Position numbers and translations under genes: made by a program. A DNA stretch of 64,000 nucleotides, taken from positions 709,769-773,768 of the forward strand of contig CABFPE010000143.1 of assembly GCA_900660155.1 (NCBI GenBank). The letters are read 5' to 3'. This document shows positions 40,026 through 51,912 of this stretch, one piece after another. The DNA comes from Hofstenia miamia. Taxonomy: Eukaryota > Xenacoelomorpha > Acoela > Hofsteniidae. The notes below the pieces were generated by a model, which was given only the letters and a program-made list of their open reading frames with translations, searched no databases and had not been told where the DNA came from. Every line of letters starts with the position of its first letter. Position 1 is the stretch's first letter.

Positions 40026-41042
40026 TTTTATTGCACTTACACCAGTAATTCCCGAAGAATTCTCTTCGTTACACGCCGCGGAATCTTAACAAAACTTAAT
40101 CATTTGAAGATTGTATTTTATGGGATTGTTAAATTATTTTATGATGGCAAAATAGGATGTAACTTGTATATCTGGAAATATTTTATGTTATTTATTTAGC
40201 GAAATTCGTTGCTGGCAAAATCTTTCCTTCTTATCCTATTGGCAAACTTGAAACATGAATTTTCAGCACTCTTAAGTTAAAAAATTGTACAGGCGTAGAT
40301 ATAGAATTTTCAAAAAAGAAAATGACCACTGAAATGAGATATCTGTAATTTTAAGAAATATTGGAATTCTTTTTTACAAAGACAGAAAATTTTAAGAATT
40401 CTCCACACCATCGTATTAGAAATATATAAAATTTTTTGTATATTTTTTACGTTAGTTTGTATACTTTCAGTTCATGAAACGATGAAAAATATATATAGAC
40501 GTAATTTTTATTTTGAAAAGCAATTTGAATGTACGTCATGTAAGAATAATAAAAAATGGTAACTTATTTTTCTAGTACTTGCAAGATAATCTTATATTCA
40601 AATTATCGCAATAATAGAAACATTAAATAGTCAAATTTTTTAATTAAATTGAATATATAATGTAAGTTGAATGCCATCTTGCGTTGAAAATTTACATAAT
40701 AGTATCAAAATTTATGAACAAAAGGTTTAATAAAAATGACAAAGTACTATTTTTTGGGTAAATGCACTTCTATGTTACCTATTAAGTTGATCAAATAGCT
40801 TATTCTTTTTTGCTAGAATTATATACTTGAGAATACTCAAAGATGTTCATATATGTATTCATGTAAGCCATCTCATATTCAGAATTATATCGATTTTAGT
40901 AAAAAATAGTTTGCCATTTTCTTGTAAGTTTGAAAAAGATTTTTGGATGAATTTGATAAAGCGCTTACTTAGAATGTTTTATGGAAAAGGTGTAATTCAG
41001 TGTAAGAATTTGGAATGAAAGATAAAAAATCTATTTTGTATT

Positions 41043-42042
41043 NNNNNNNNNNNNNNNNNNNNNNNNNNNNNNNNNNNNNNNNNNNNNNNNNNNNNNNNNN
41101 NNNNNNNNNNNNNNNNNNNNNNNNNNNNNNNNNNNNNNNNNNNNNNNNNNNNNNNNNNNNNNNNNNNNNNNNNNNNNNNNNNNNNNNNNNNNNNNNNNNN
41201 NNNNNNNNNNNNNNNNNNNNNNNNNNNNNNNNNNNNNNNNNNNNNNNNNNNNNNNNNNNNNNNNNNNNNNNNNNNNNNNNNNNNNNNNNNNNNNNNNNNN
41301 NNNNNNNNNNNNNNNNNNNNNNNNNNNNNNNNNNNNNNNNNNNNNNNNNNNNNNNNNNNNNNNNNNNNNNNNNNNNNNNNNNNNNNNNNNNNNNNNNNNN
41401 NNNNNNNNNNNNNNNNNNNNNNNNNNNNNNNNNNNNNNNNNNNNNNNNNNNNNNNNNNNNNNNNNNNNNNNNNNNNNNNNNNNNNNNNNNNNNNNNNNNN
41501 NNNNNNNNNNNNNNNNNNNNNNNNNNNNNNNNNNNNNNNNNNNNNNNNNNNNNNNNNNNNNNNNNNNNNNNNNNNNNNNNNNNNNNNNNNNNNNNNNNNN
41601 NNNNNNNNNNNNNNNNNNNNNNNNNNNNNNNNNNNNNNNNNNNNNNNNNNNNNNNNNNNNNNNNNNNNNNNNNNNNNNNNNNNNNNNNNNNNNNNNNNNN
41701 NNNNNNNNNNNNNNNNNNNNNNNNNNNNNNNNNNNNNNNNNNNNNNNNNNNNNNNNNNNNNNNNNNNNNNNNNNNNNNNNNNNNNNNNNNNNNNNNNNNN
41801 NNNNNNNNNNNNNNNNNNNNNNNNNNNNNNNNNNNNNNNNNNNNNNNNNNNNNNNNNNNNNNNNNNNNNNNNNNNNNNNNNNNNNNNNNNNNNNNNNNNN
41901 NNNNNNNNNNNNNNNNNNNNNNNNNNNNNNNNNNNNNNNNNNNNNNNNNNNNNNNNNNNNNNNNNNNNNNNNNNNNNNNNNNNNNNNNNNNNNNNNNNNN
42001 NNNNNNNNNNNNNNNNNNNNNNNNNNNNNNNNNNNNNNNNNN
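41043..42042. other. Assembly gap of 1000 N
   Basis: Exactly 1000 unknown bases, so the length is probably a placeholder. The right edge is an (AT)n run, which may have broken the assembly. Confidence 0.98.
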
Positions 42043-42058
42043 ATATATATATATATAT

Positions 42059-44408
42059 GCATATAGGGTATGTCAAACTTACTTAGTTTAAGGATTTTAA
42101 ATATCTTTAATTTTTGAACAATGCAAAGTATTTCAATATGACTTCATGCACACCAACTATAGATTACGGTTAATTGCATTTTGAATTTTTGAAGAGGTGA
42201 CTCCAGTTATAACATTTGGAGTAAAAGTGTAAGTGTGTTCTAGTTGAACCCGAGAAATCGCTTTCTATGTTATAGTTTTCCAATGTTTTAGCCGCGCTAA
42301 AACAGACGCACACGCATTTCTTCTTAGATGTCGGTGTGTCTCCAACACGCCATTGCCATCATTCTTTTCTATCTAACATTATTTTTCATGGTTATCTAAC
42401 TTTGATAAAATATATTTGTTGTGGAACACAAAGTGTGTTTGTACTTCAAAGATCATAATTGAAGTTAAAAGTCGCCGATTTCAAAAATTCCAAATGCAAA
42501 TAAAATACAATAATTTAGTAGATGTGTGTGTGTGTGTGTGTGAAGTCATGTTGAAATCCATTGCATGGTTCAAAAATTAGAGATATTAAAATCTCTAGAC
42601 TAAATTTTAGACACCCTGAATATATAATAGAAATCTATTTTAAGTAATAAAACAATATTTCGCAATAACCTAGTTTGTGGAATCAATTTGCAAAAGGTGA
42701 TGAAATTCAAGTTTTCATCGTTACAGAGCATATTAGGTGACTGCACAATTCAAAATTTCTAATTTGCATCACCATCACCACTTACCATTGAATTGAAAAA
42801 AATTCACATTATTATCATTGAAGAACTCAAATAGTGTTTACACTTTACAGTCAAAGTTTAAATCAATCGGGTATTTAAAAAAATTATGTCCATTTTACAT
42901 GTAGACATTTTCAATACAGTTTTTTGGTGGAAATTTCAAATTAAGTAATTGAAATCTAATTAAAAGACTATATTTAGTAACCACATTATTGTTACACTGG
43001 AAATTACGTATAAAGTTGAAGGAAGATAGTGGACTTACCAAAAGACCTGAAAATCAGGATATAATTAGGAGGAAGCAACTCCAAAATATTACCACTACAA
43101 TACGTATTTCCTACATTTCTCTTCATTTGCAGTAGATTTATACATTTGACTCGTATTCTAGTGTAAAATTTGTTTAGAAAATTGATGCTTTGGAAAACTG
43201 TTCTATTTACTCAACAGCATGAAAAGCGTCTTAAGCAATGGTTACATAATTTAAAGAAAGAACTAAGTAAATAAAAAACTATACTAATTTAAAAATCTCA
43301 AAATCTTCAGAATTAATTCATTACAAATATCAACTTCAAAAATTTGTGACTTCATCAATTATGTATTTATATACTGGTCGGAAGCAAAGATCGAATCAAG
43401 ACGATTTTTCCCGGTCTGAACCCGAGAGGTTTTAATCCAACGAATTTGGAACGAGTTTTTTACTGCTACTAAACTTTATTAAGCTGCGTATAATTAGAAA
43501 AAGGTAAAAATGACATAAAGATAACAAAAATATTTCTTTCTACTAATGTTTGTAAAAATGCAACTCTTTTGGGATGTCATGGCAGGAACATAATAGAAAC
43601 CGTTTATATTTTGTAATTATCGCAAACTTAGAAGTAAATATATTCGTAATTAAATAATGAAAATTTCCAAATTATCTTGATTCGATTTTGTATTGATCAA
43701 AATCAAATGTTATTTGTCAATTTTGTGTGATTCCATCCCTGGTCAGAATTGTGACAGATTCTACATTGGTGATGCAAATGCGTTTGTATGCACCCATTAA
43801 AGAACATCTAAATTTTGAAATCAGAAAATAATCTTTCAAATATGCATTAAACATCAACATAAGACTGTAATATTCAAAGATTGCAAATTTAATTTTTTTA
43901 AGAAGCAAGACCTAATGTAAATTAAAAATGCTTTCACACTCTTCATTACATTTAGATAATTTTAAGTGTTTTGGAAATTTACTTGTTTACCACCAATTAA
44001 TTTTAATTTAACTGACGATGTTATAGAAGTATCGAAAATTCTCTCGAATACAATTTTCGTTTTCTTAAGATATTTTCAATGAATTGTAGATTTTAACTTT
44101 TTCATCCTAAAAGCATATCAAAAGATTGATAAGATTTACGAAATTTTTGAAAAAATCTCACACCCCATATAAAATTAATAAATTTTCTTTTATCTGATTT
44201 TTCGAAGAAGTTCAAAGTGTATGTAAAGGCAAGGTCTTGCACACCCACTTTCGAAATAACCATTATGTGTTAACTTAAACTTGCAAATTGTAAGTTGGGT
44301 GTATGAAGAATCAGTCAATACATGTCTCAGTGCTATGCTTTTGGTAATTTAAGCAAAGAAGCCGTTATTTAACTGTTAATATTAATGAGAGGAAAAGGTT
44401 TTTAAAGA
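42059..44408. other. AT-rich intergenic DNA after the gap
   Basis: No exon recognised. It holds a (GT)n run at 42523-42542. Confidence 0.45.
42523..42542. repeat. (GT)n microsatellite
   Basis: About ten GT units. Confidence 0.9.
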
Positions 44409-44417
44409 ATATATATA

Positions 44418-44479
<62 letters not shown>
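44409..44479. repeat. (AT)n/(GT)n microsatellite
   Basis: AT repeat with a short GTGTGT interruption, directly before the first BAR-like fragment. Confidence 0.95.
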
Positions 44480-44491
44480 GAATTACTTCTA

Positions 44492-45578
44492 ATATTGAAA
44501 TTATTTGAATTTGGAAGTATTAAAGCTGGGCAAAATGAGTTAATAGAAAACGCTACCCGTCAATATGAAAATCTTAGAATTTTAAAATTTCAAATAAAGT
44601 AAAACTTAGAAGTAATAAGAGTAAAGAGCAATCTGTATGATGAAGAGAACAGATATTCTAATCTTAAGTCAAATCTGATGGCAAAACTGGAGTTGTTATA
44701 GAACTTCCAAACTATTTGCAGGTAAGTAGACACAAATTTGGAAGGATGTCATTATCATATTCTAGATAGAATACTAGAATTAGTTTTGTAAATGGGTGAA
44801 GTTCCAAGCTTCCTAGATCGCACTTTCCGAAGAACCATTAGAACATATGATAATTTGAAAAAAAAACATTTGTACATAGAACAGAATTTATTACAAAAGT
44901 GAAGGGTAAGTGAAGTCGTGAAACCTCTATTCCTTTTTGCTTGAGCTTATAGATAACTTGCAGGTAAACAATACTTTCCTCAAATATAATTTGGTCAAAA
45001 TCCCGCACAAACATCACTATATGGAATTCATGAGCTCATCTAGTCTTAGTAGACAGTGTTATTGTATTTGAATTTTCTCTGTTCTCAGTTATATAATGAA
45101 TGCCTTTATGAAAAACTGGAAAATGCTTAAGTGAAAATAGAAAAGTTCTTAGAGATAATTGAATCAATATATGTAAATTTTATTCCATCAAAATGCCAAG
45201 AAACAATCAATGTGCTAAAGGTGATAAATATGATGGGAAAACATTTCAAAATCATAAATATTATAATAAGGCAGATAATATTTTGCATAAGTATATTTTG
45301 GAAAAAATATTTTGTAAAAAATTGTTAACGATGTCCTAGAAGGCTTTTTCGTTGTTTTTTAAAGGGAATTTTGAGAAAAAAATAAGGATTTCTTCAAACA
45401 TTTTTGGCAATCATATAGACTTCCTATGCAATTCTATAAATATTTAAATAAAATAGGTTGAAGGCATGAGATTTTTATGGTACTTACCTCAAGGACGAAA
45501 GCTTTCTCATTTGATATGAAATGTTTTCGTTAACATTAAATAAATATTACCCTAAGCATGAATTTTATGTTTAGTAAC

Positions 45579-45612
<34 letters not shown>

Positions 45613-46260
45613 ATTTCAAAATATATCTCATTATTGTTTTTATAAAGCATAATAAAATGCTAAAAAAATCTTTTGTAGCGACGCAACATAACTACAAGCA
45701 GGAAATTTGCTGCAAAAGAAATGGAGAAACAATTTTGCTAGTTGAAAACCACTGTAAAATTGTTGAAAGTTTGCACCATTTGCATATTTGTGGTTGGATT
45801 TATTATATTTCATATTTTAATAGAATTGTCTTCAAAAAATCATTACCAATAATTGTATGCACATCATAAACGTAATACAGTTACATTAATATGAAATAAT
45901 TTTAAGTTGCAGTTTAATTCTCGATTCACTTTTCACATTTCAATATAAAATTGAGTATTTTATAGCCCAGTGATTATCTGGCTATTCTTAAAACAAGGCA
46001 CGTAATTTCTTCTTAAATAAAAAGATTCATGTGAACTTTCAAGTGAATAATGAATCAAAATAGCAAATAAAAATATAGATAGACATGCCTGCAAGTGCAT
46101 AGCAAACGGAATTTTCAACATAATGCAAAGTTTTTTATGTACTAATCTTGACCCTAAAAAGATGCGTTAGACCAATTACCCACTATGAGAAACACTGGAA
46201 TACAAAATTTAGAAATTTGGAAAAATTGCTACAGCTCTATTCTGAATTTATACATTATGT
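44492..46260 (+). pseudogene. Scrambled BAR-domain (BIN/amphiphysin-like) gene fragments
   Basis: Four exon-like pieces read as an amphipathic helical protein. (C) 44492-44721 has ELIENATRQYENLR and NRYSNLKSNLMAKLELL, like BIN/amphiphysin LVDYDSARHHYESLQ and FEEMNVDLQEELP. (A) 44766-44905 has FLDRTFRRTIRTYDNLKKK, like BAR helix 1. (B) 45089-45220 has LYNECLYEKLENA, like KLNECLQEVYEP. (D) about 46150-46260 has FRNLEKLLQLYSEF, like the end of helix 3. A to B join in phase 0 with good splice sites (GTAAGTG donor, TTCTCAG acceptor). A, B and C contain in-frame stops, and C precedes A, so the order is wrong for one gene. The match is from memory of family sequences; a coiled-coil protein of another family is the alternative. 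Confidence 0.38.
45581..45610. repeat. (AT)n microsatellite
   Basis: Uninterrupted AT repeat. Confidence 0.95.
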
Positions 46261-46559
46261 TTGCCTAAGGCGCATAGAAATCATAAACAATTATTCTACA
46301 TGCATATCAGAGGCCATTTGTAAAACAATCTTATTTTTTAATTTTAGTACCTTGGAAGTTGACTGAGTTAAACATCTTTTTGGTAAATTGGTTCTTCGCT
46401 ATATGGTACTATAATTATGGCATATTCGGAAAAAAACTGTGCATTTCTGCATTTTGTTCTGATTCTATTTTCTGAGAAATATATCTCGGTTAAAATTTCT
46501 TCTGGTAATTTATGCATATACTATAGCATTAATTTTGCAATAAACTGGGAAACATAAAT

Positions 46560-46695
46560 TCATGTTTTTGTTCTTTGTTGTAGTTGTTTAGTAATTTGCG
46601 TTGTTTTTGACGCCTTAAGTATAGCATTAGCAGCATTTGTTGCGGTGTTCACAATGTACAACACTGAATATAAAGTTCTATTCTATTCTATTCTA
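46560..46695 (+). mobile_element. Probable LINE 3' end with (TTCTA)n tail
   Basis: A less AT-rich segment ends in GAATATAAAGTTC followed by TTCTA repeats. A 3' UTR ending in a short tandem repeat instead of poly(A) is typical of several non-LTR families. The tail differs from the TAC tail of the LINE at 32.7 kb, so two families are implied. No reverse transcriptase piece was recognised immediately upstream. Confidence 0.4.
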
Positions 46696-46696
46696 A

Positions 46697-46701
46697 ATAT
46701 A

Positions 46702-46743
<42 letters not shown>

Positions 46744-46759
46744 TATATATGTATATATA
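46697..46759. repeat. (AT)n microsatellite
   Basis: AT repeat directly abutting the (TTCTA)n tail. Confidence 0.95.
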
Positions 46760-48185
46760 CTTTAGAATTTTGCAATGTGATAGATTATTTTATTATATAA
46801 TTTTTGGCAAAAAGATATTCATTGTAGTCGGTTGGTCCTACAAATATATTTACATATCATTCATATTGATAAGCCCATTTTCGTAAAATTTTGAATTTGC
46901 AAAGTAAGTTAATCTTTTTATTTACGATAAATTCAGTCAATCGGACTGTTAATTTCAGTAGGTAAAAATAGGGGCCACATTTTCAATGTAATACATGATT
47001 TGCATTCAAGAAACACGTGTGCGTCACAAATTGAACCGTTCAAAGTTCGTTTGAATGGATGTTAATACTTGCAGGTAACTTAGATCAATAAAGTTAACAT
47101 TAAATCGTTTGATGAATGGTTCAAGGAATTTTTGATGTTTAATCAATTTGAAATGATATATCTAGAGTAAGGGTAAAGGAGTGTATGCCATCTGCACCGT
47201 GTCATTAATCACTTAGTAATTTTAGTTAAAAATAATTAAATACATTAATTCCAAATTCAATACCGGTTTCAATTTAACATTATTTTTATTTTCAAATATA
47301 AATATAAATTGTGCTATACATTTACTTAACCTCAAATTAATTCAAAAAGTATATAAGGCTTTGCTTTAAGAGTTTTTTGCTGACATCATAATTCACTAAA
47401 AGCAACCATTATTACAAATGAGATTTTTTTACCATAAAATTTATTTTTATTAATTATGATTCAATTGAGAGTGCCAATCTAAAATAAATTAACGTATGCT
47501 ACAAGATTTGTAAGCATGTTAGTTTTGAGACTAATATTTCAAATTTTTGCAAAATATGCAAACCCCATACATTAATCTTTTGTTGATACTTAGGATATAA
47601 AGCCTTATTATCGTCTTAAATCATTTTCTAATGAATTATATTTTTTATCTCTTATTGATTTGTATTAGATATTTTTGTTTTACTTATGTACGTGAACCGT
47701 TTTTATAATTCCAAGTAAAATATTCATTTCTTCTGTGATATGAGGAAAACAGAAGACACTTTTTAGCAAATTTCAACTAGAAACTGCAACCAACGAGATT
47801 TAAAAATAATTTCAACAAATTTATCACATGCAATTTGTATGTTTCAGTCTAATCTACAAATTTGTTATCCATAACTCCAAGTTATTTTATAAATGGTTAC
47901 CTTTATTCACTTTAACATGAGTACTGATTAAAGGAAATAAATAAAAAGTTATGGGTTCATAAGTCTTTGGTTCTTTCATAAGTTTACATAATGCCCTAGA
48001 CCACCCCTTTATATGTTGTCAAATTTACCTAAATTTTTTCATTATCTATTTATATCTAGGTACTTTTATCATCATAAATTTGAAAATTAAATAATTTTTT
48101 TCACTATATAAATTGTGTCAAAAAATTGCCTAGATATATTAATTGTCAAAGTATGGATAATTATTATTTGTGCTGAAGAAATTAA
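46760..48185. other. AT-rich intergenic DNA
   Basis: No exon, RNA gene or bounded repeat was recognised. Confidence 0.45.
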
Positions 48186-48371
48186 ATGACATCTCAACAA
48201 ACGCGTGGATTTGCTAATAATTCCTGGGGAGGTGACACAATTGCCATGCCCAAAAGGGTACCAAATTTCTATGAGTTCAAAACTAACTATCGAAACAGTA
48301 TTGAGAATGAGGACTTTGCACTTCACAAAAATCTTCTGCATTTAGATCAAAAGCTTTTGATGGTAGGCTAG
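48186..48371 (+). CDS. Unidentified 61-codon open frame or exon
   Basis: Starts MTSQQTRGFANNSWGGD and continues with PKRVPNFYEF and NEDFALHKNLLHLDQKLL. The composition is protein-like and unlike the Ile/Lys/Tyr-rich chance frames around it. It ends in a TAG shortly after a possible donor (TTGATG|GTAGGC), so it could be a first exon, a relic of a larger gene, or chance. It lies about 300 bp before the upstream transporter first exon. I do not recognise the family and could not find partner exons. Confidence 0.25.
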   Translation: MTSQQTRGFANNSWGGDTIAMPKRVPNFYEFKTNYRNSIENEDFALHKNLLHLDQKLLMVG

Positions 48372-48480
48372 GATAGTGTAGGCTAAAAGCTAAATTCTTA
48401 GAAATATTTGTTGTTTTCATAACACCTAACTGTGCTCATGCGCATCAAATTTTAATCAACACATGTAAAATAAGTGCTAT

Positions 48481-48656
48481 AATAATTCACTTCCGACATG
48501 TGCCACTCAATACTTGTATCTTCCGTTATACCATGGTCATGTCTATTAATGTCAAGATTCTTTAAAATTATTAAGCTTATACATAGATTTTATTAGCAAA
48601 TAAATAGGCTGTAGTGTTAGTTCCGGAATTAGAAGAAGTAGGCATCTACTCTCGAA
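48481..48656 (+). promoter_or_regulatory. Upstream copy of the transporter promoter/5' UTR
   Basis: Collinear with 51913-52087. Shared blocks are AATAATTCACTTCCGAC, TTGTATCTTCCGTTA, CCATGGTCATGTC and TTAGTTCCGGAAT. Three contain CTTCCG or TTCCGG cores, the reverse complement of the ETS-factor core. An upstream ATG in strong context (CCATGG, 48533) opens an 11-codon frame counting its stop, ending at 48565. Sequences between the blocks have diverged. Confidence 0.6.
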
Positions 48657-48788
48657 ATGCGGACATTTGACAAGATTCTAATTGTCACTGCCTTAACATT
48701 GAGTTATGCAATGTCAGGGGCTATTATTTACACTCTAGGACTGCTACAAGGTCCATGGGTACGCGACTTAAATTGCAGCAGTTTTCAG
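48657..48788 (+). CDS. Alternative first coding exon of the SLC16-like transporter
   Basis: Encodes 44 residues (MRTFDKILIVTALTLSYAMS...) ending at CAG|GTACAT in phase 0, the same end as the exon at 52088-52219. The two differ at five conservative residues (T11S, I23M, I24V, N39K, S41T) but at about 17 synonymous codons, a pattern expected when both are kept by selection. No transporter exon 2 lies between 48789 and 52088. The simplest reading is an alternative first exon spliced to the shared exon 2 at 52745. A 5' remnant of a lost tandem paralogue is the alternative. Confidence 0.65.
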
Positions 48789-49580
48789 GTACATTTAAAA
48801 TCCACGTAGCTTGTAAAAATATAATCCTTAAATCTTTTGTAAATGACATAGGAATTGTATTGTGTTCCTACTATAGTGTAGAAAAATTCAATGCTATAAA
48901 AACATAGGAATTGAAAACCACAATTTTCAGATATTAAAGACATATAAAAAATTTAGAACTTAGATGTTCACAAGGGTTAATGAAGATCATATATTATCAT
49001 TTTCGTAATATTCCTTGTATACCATCATTTCTACTTTAAATATATTGCAGGATTAGTCATGTCTTATTGAGAAGCAAAGAAAAGACTGAGTTGTAATGAA
49101 AACTCCGTAAGCAATTGAAAGAAATGCTGCATTTCGAGTAATAACTGTAAGTCATCCGATAACTGAAAATGTTGTCTAAAACCAAATATTTTCTGAAGCT
49201 TTTGTAGACATTGGAAACGATTGGTACATTTTGCAGTCATCTCTAAAATGAAGCTTAATTGATTCTTGCGCTACGCATTTGATGAAAATTTCTTGCCTGG
49301 GTATTTTATTACTGATGATGCTGCAATATATAAAATTATAACATTTACTATCTCAGCTGCAATATGCTTGGACTTCGACATGTTACATTGGATTATCATA
49401 AAAAGTTAAGGAGTTCTGCATGAACAACGCTGAAATACTAGTCGATGCAGTTTGGATGCAAAAAAGCACTTAATATAGGTATATTGCCTACCTCTAAGAG
49501 TGTTAACTTCAGGAATGTCTTGATTTCAAAATTTCTGAAGCTCTCTTCTTCAACAGATGCAATGTCCTGTGATAACATTA

Positions 49581-49583
49581 TAC

Positions 49584-49615
<32 letters not shown>

Positions 49616-49639
49616 TTATATATATAGTGCATATATATA
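49581..49639. repeat. (AT)n-rich microsatellite
   Basis: AT/ACATAT repeat near the 3' border of the minus-strand LINE fragment. Confidence 0.9.
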
Positions 49640-49679
49640 AAAAAGATATATGCATTCTATTTCATATATGTCTTAAGCA

Positions 49680-50788
49680 TTACATTGTATGTCTCATTAA
49701 AATTAACCTAAAATTTTTTTCTAATTTACAATAAAGCATCAAGAAGTGATAATATGTTTGATTGAAAGGTTTTATTACTACAACTAACAAACTAATATTT
49801 ACAATAGTTAAATGATTTTTTGCACTCACCGCGTAAACATAAAAGGAATCGTTTACATCTATTGCTTTCATACGAATTTTCCAAGAAATCATATAGAGTA
49901 TCATATACTTTCTTATTACTAATTCTTTGATTTTCAGGAGAATTTGTCTTCGTTTTTTTTAAAAACAAATGGTAAATTTTTAGATTTTTGACTGTTTTTA
50001 CATCCAAATGATACATAATCTAAAATATTGATTAAATCACATTTAATCACCATGAATTATATCGAATAACTGATAAACATTCTGAAATTGATGATACAAT
50101 GAAACTTTTAAGATTTTGTAGTAAATTAAAGCATTTTTGCTAGATTACTAATCCATCGTAAACATTTTTTTAGAAATCTTCCAAGTTTATCTATATCTCT
50201 GATGTTCGCATGGCAAACAGGAAAGGCATAGAATAGGCTTGGTATGATAATTGAAGTAAATAATTTACATTTAGCAGAAATTTGAAGAAAAATTTCTTCG
50301 TAATTGTAATAATGACACATTCTATTTTTTAATTCTTTGAGAAATGTGATGAGACCAAGAAAAATTATAAGATGTATTAAAGATAAGTCCTTAATGTGCT
50401 TTCTAGTATCAATCGGAAGATTTTCAATTTCCAATTTATTTGTTATGTACGAAGACTTGATACACATTAACTGAAATTTGTTAAAGTTAAATTTCATTTT
50501 ATAATTCATTCAGTATCAATCATTAGATCTTGAAAATTACTGTTTGAATTCTTAGCGAAGTGATAAACAACTATTTGGTAAATCATCACAAGAGCTACAA
50601 ATAGTAATGGAGCTAAAATGGAGCCTTGTGGGACACCACTAGTAAAAATATCGCTGATTGATATGGTATTTTGAAATGTAATCAATTTTCAACCATTTTT
50701 CAGGTACGATGCCAATAATTTTCAAACATTACCGCCAATATCGTTTTTCAATTAATTTTCCATGTGGTGCTTTATCAAAAACTATATA

Positions 50789-50846
<58 letters not shown>

Positions 50847-51175
50847 TAACGTAGCTATAATTTTATTTTTATCAAATTCTTTATATTCAAGGTCTAAGTA
50901 TGATAATAACTGCATAACAATTGATCTTCTATTGGTAAAACCGAATTGATTACTTGATAATGAATTTCTTGCAATGGCATAAAGATTCCAAAATATAACA
51001 CCTTCAAATAGAAGCCCAAGCTTAGGCAAAATACTTATTAGTCTATAATTTTTAATATTTGCTTTACATCCGCTTTCTAAGATTGGTGTTATGTAAGATA
51101 TTTTCCATTTATTTGTACTGAGCCATTTCGCATGCAATTTTAAAAAAGATTTAAGATGTGAATAAAGCCACATTC
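49680..51175 (-). mobile_element. 5'-truncated LINE reverse transcriptase fragment
   Basis: The minus strand gives WKISYITPILESG, ANIKNYRLISILPKLG and LSSNQFGFTNRRS (50.9-51.2 kb), then FDKAPHGKL (about 50.76 kb), SGVPQGSILAPLLF (about 50600-50640) and MKFNFNKFQLMCIKS (about 50.5 kb). These are successive blocks of a CR1/L2/Jockey-type reverse transcriptase. The endonuclease half is absent (5' truncation, usual for LINE insertions). Stops, frame changes and an inserted microsatellite show a dead copy. It lies between the two transporter first exons. Confidence 0.75.
50791..50848. repeat. (AT)n microsatellite inside LINE reverse transcriptase
   Basis: Pure AT repeat expanded within the reverse transcriptase frame, at the place of the first catalytic Asp block. 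Confidence 0.95.
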
Positions 51176-51275
51176 ACTAGGAGTTACTATATTTAAATAA
51201 TGTGAGTTTCATAATGAGTTAATAGCTCAAAAGACTATCTAATTCCGCAGATGTAAATATATTGATATATAATTC

Positions 51276-51315
<40 letters not shown>

Positions 51316-51912
51316 AAGCATATACATGTATTTAAAAATTTATATAAATATCTAATCACTGTCCTTATTGACATGCACTTAGAAAATAGTTAAGATGAGT
51401 AACTTTTCCTTATTAATATGCATTCTTAGTATTGAAATTTCAACACAGTCAACAGCCAAACCAGATATTATGGGAATAATACATGTACTATGGAAAAAAT
51501 ACCCTATGAATTTTATGTATGCATTAGAGGAATTTTTCAAAATACATAGCCAATTATCTTTATGATTATTCTCCATTATTCAACAGAGTTTTTGTTAAAT
51601 TTACTAAAATTTAGAATGAATACTGTTGGATTGAGGCAATCACATGTTATGTGTTATAGGATTTGTAAATTGTGATTAGGTAAAGTACTTCTTTACCAGT
51701 AGGTCTTTTAGGGATCAGGTCCAACAAGCGTAGCAAACCCGGATTTATCTTAACCTTGCTTGTGAAAGTAATTAATTGCATACTACATAGTTGATTTGCA
51801 TGATTTTAACAAAAAATGGATACCATTGGAATAAAAGTGTACAATCTGATATTAACTTTTATATACCTACATGATCATTTATTCTTTCTTCAGTTTGCAA
51901 AATAAACTTTTT
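51176..51912. other. AT-rich spacer before transporter promoter
   Basis: No exon recognised. It holds an (AT)n run at 51279-51312. Confidence 0.5.
51279..51312. repeat. (AT)n microsatellite
   Basis: Uninterrupted AT repeat. Confidence 0.95.

Larger units (their letters stand above)
35081..41042. other. Gene-poor AT-rich DNA
   Basis: No exon recognised in 6 kb. It holds a microsatellite (35694-35732), a GC-richer patch at 36000-36330 with GCCGGACACGGCCG and GGCTGGTCGCTGCC words (possible old DNA transposon, no ends found), and a 21-bp tandem duplication at 39984-40025. Confidence 0.45.

Noticed and set aside
40997-42091. Three long open frames of about 340-360 codons over 41.0-42.1 kb
   Set aside because: They consist almost wholly of unknown bases in the assembly gap.
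48087-48341. Minus-strand frame with PFGHGNCVTSPGIISKSTR
   Set aside because: It is antisense to the more protein-like frame at 48186 and matches no family I know.
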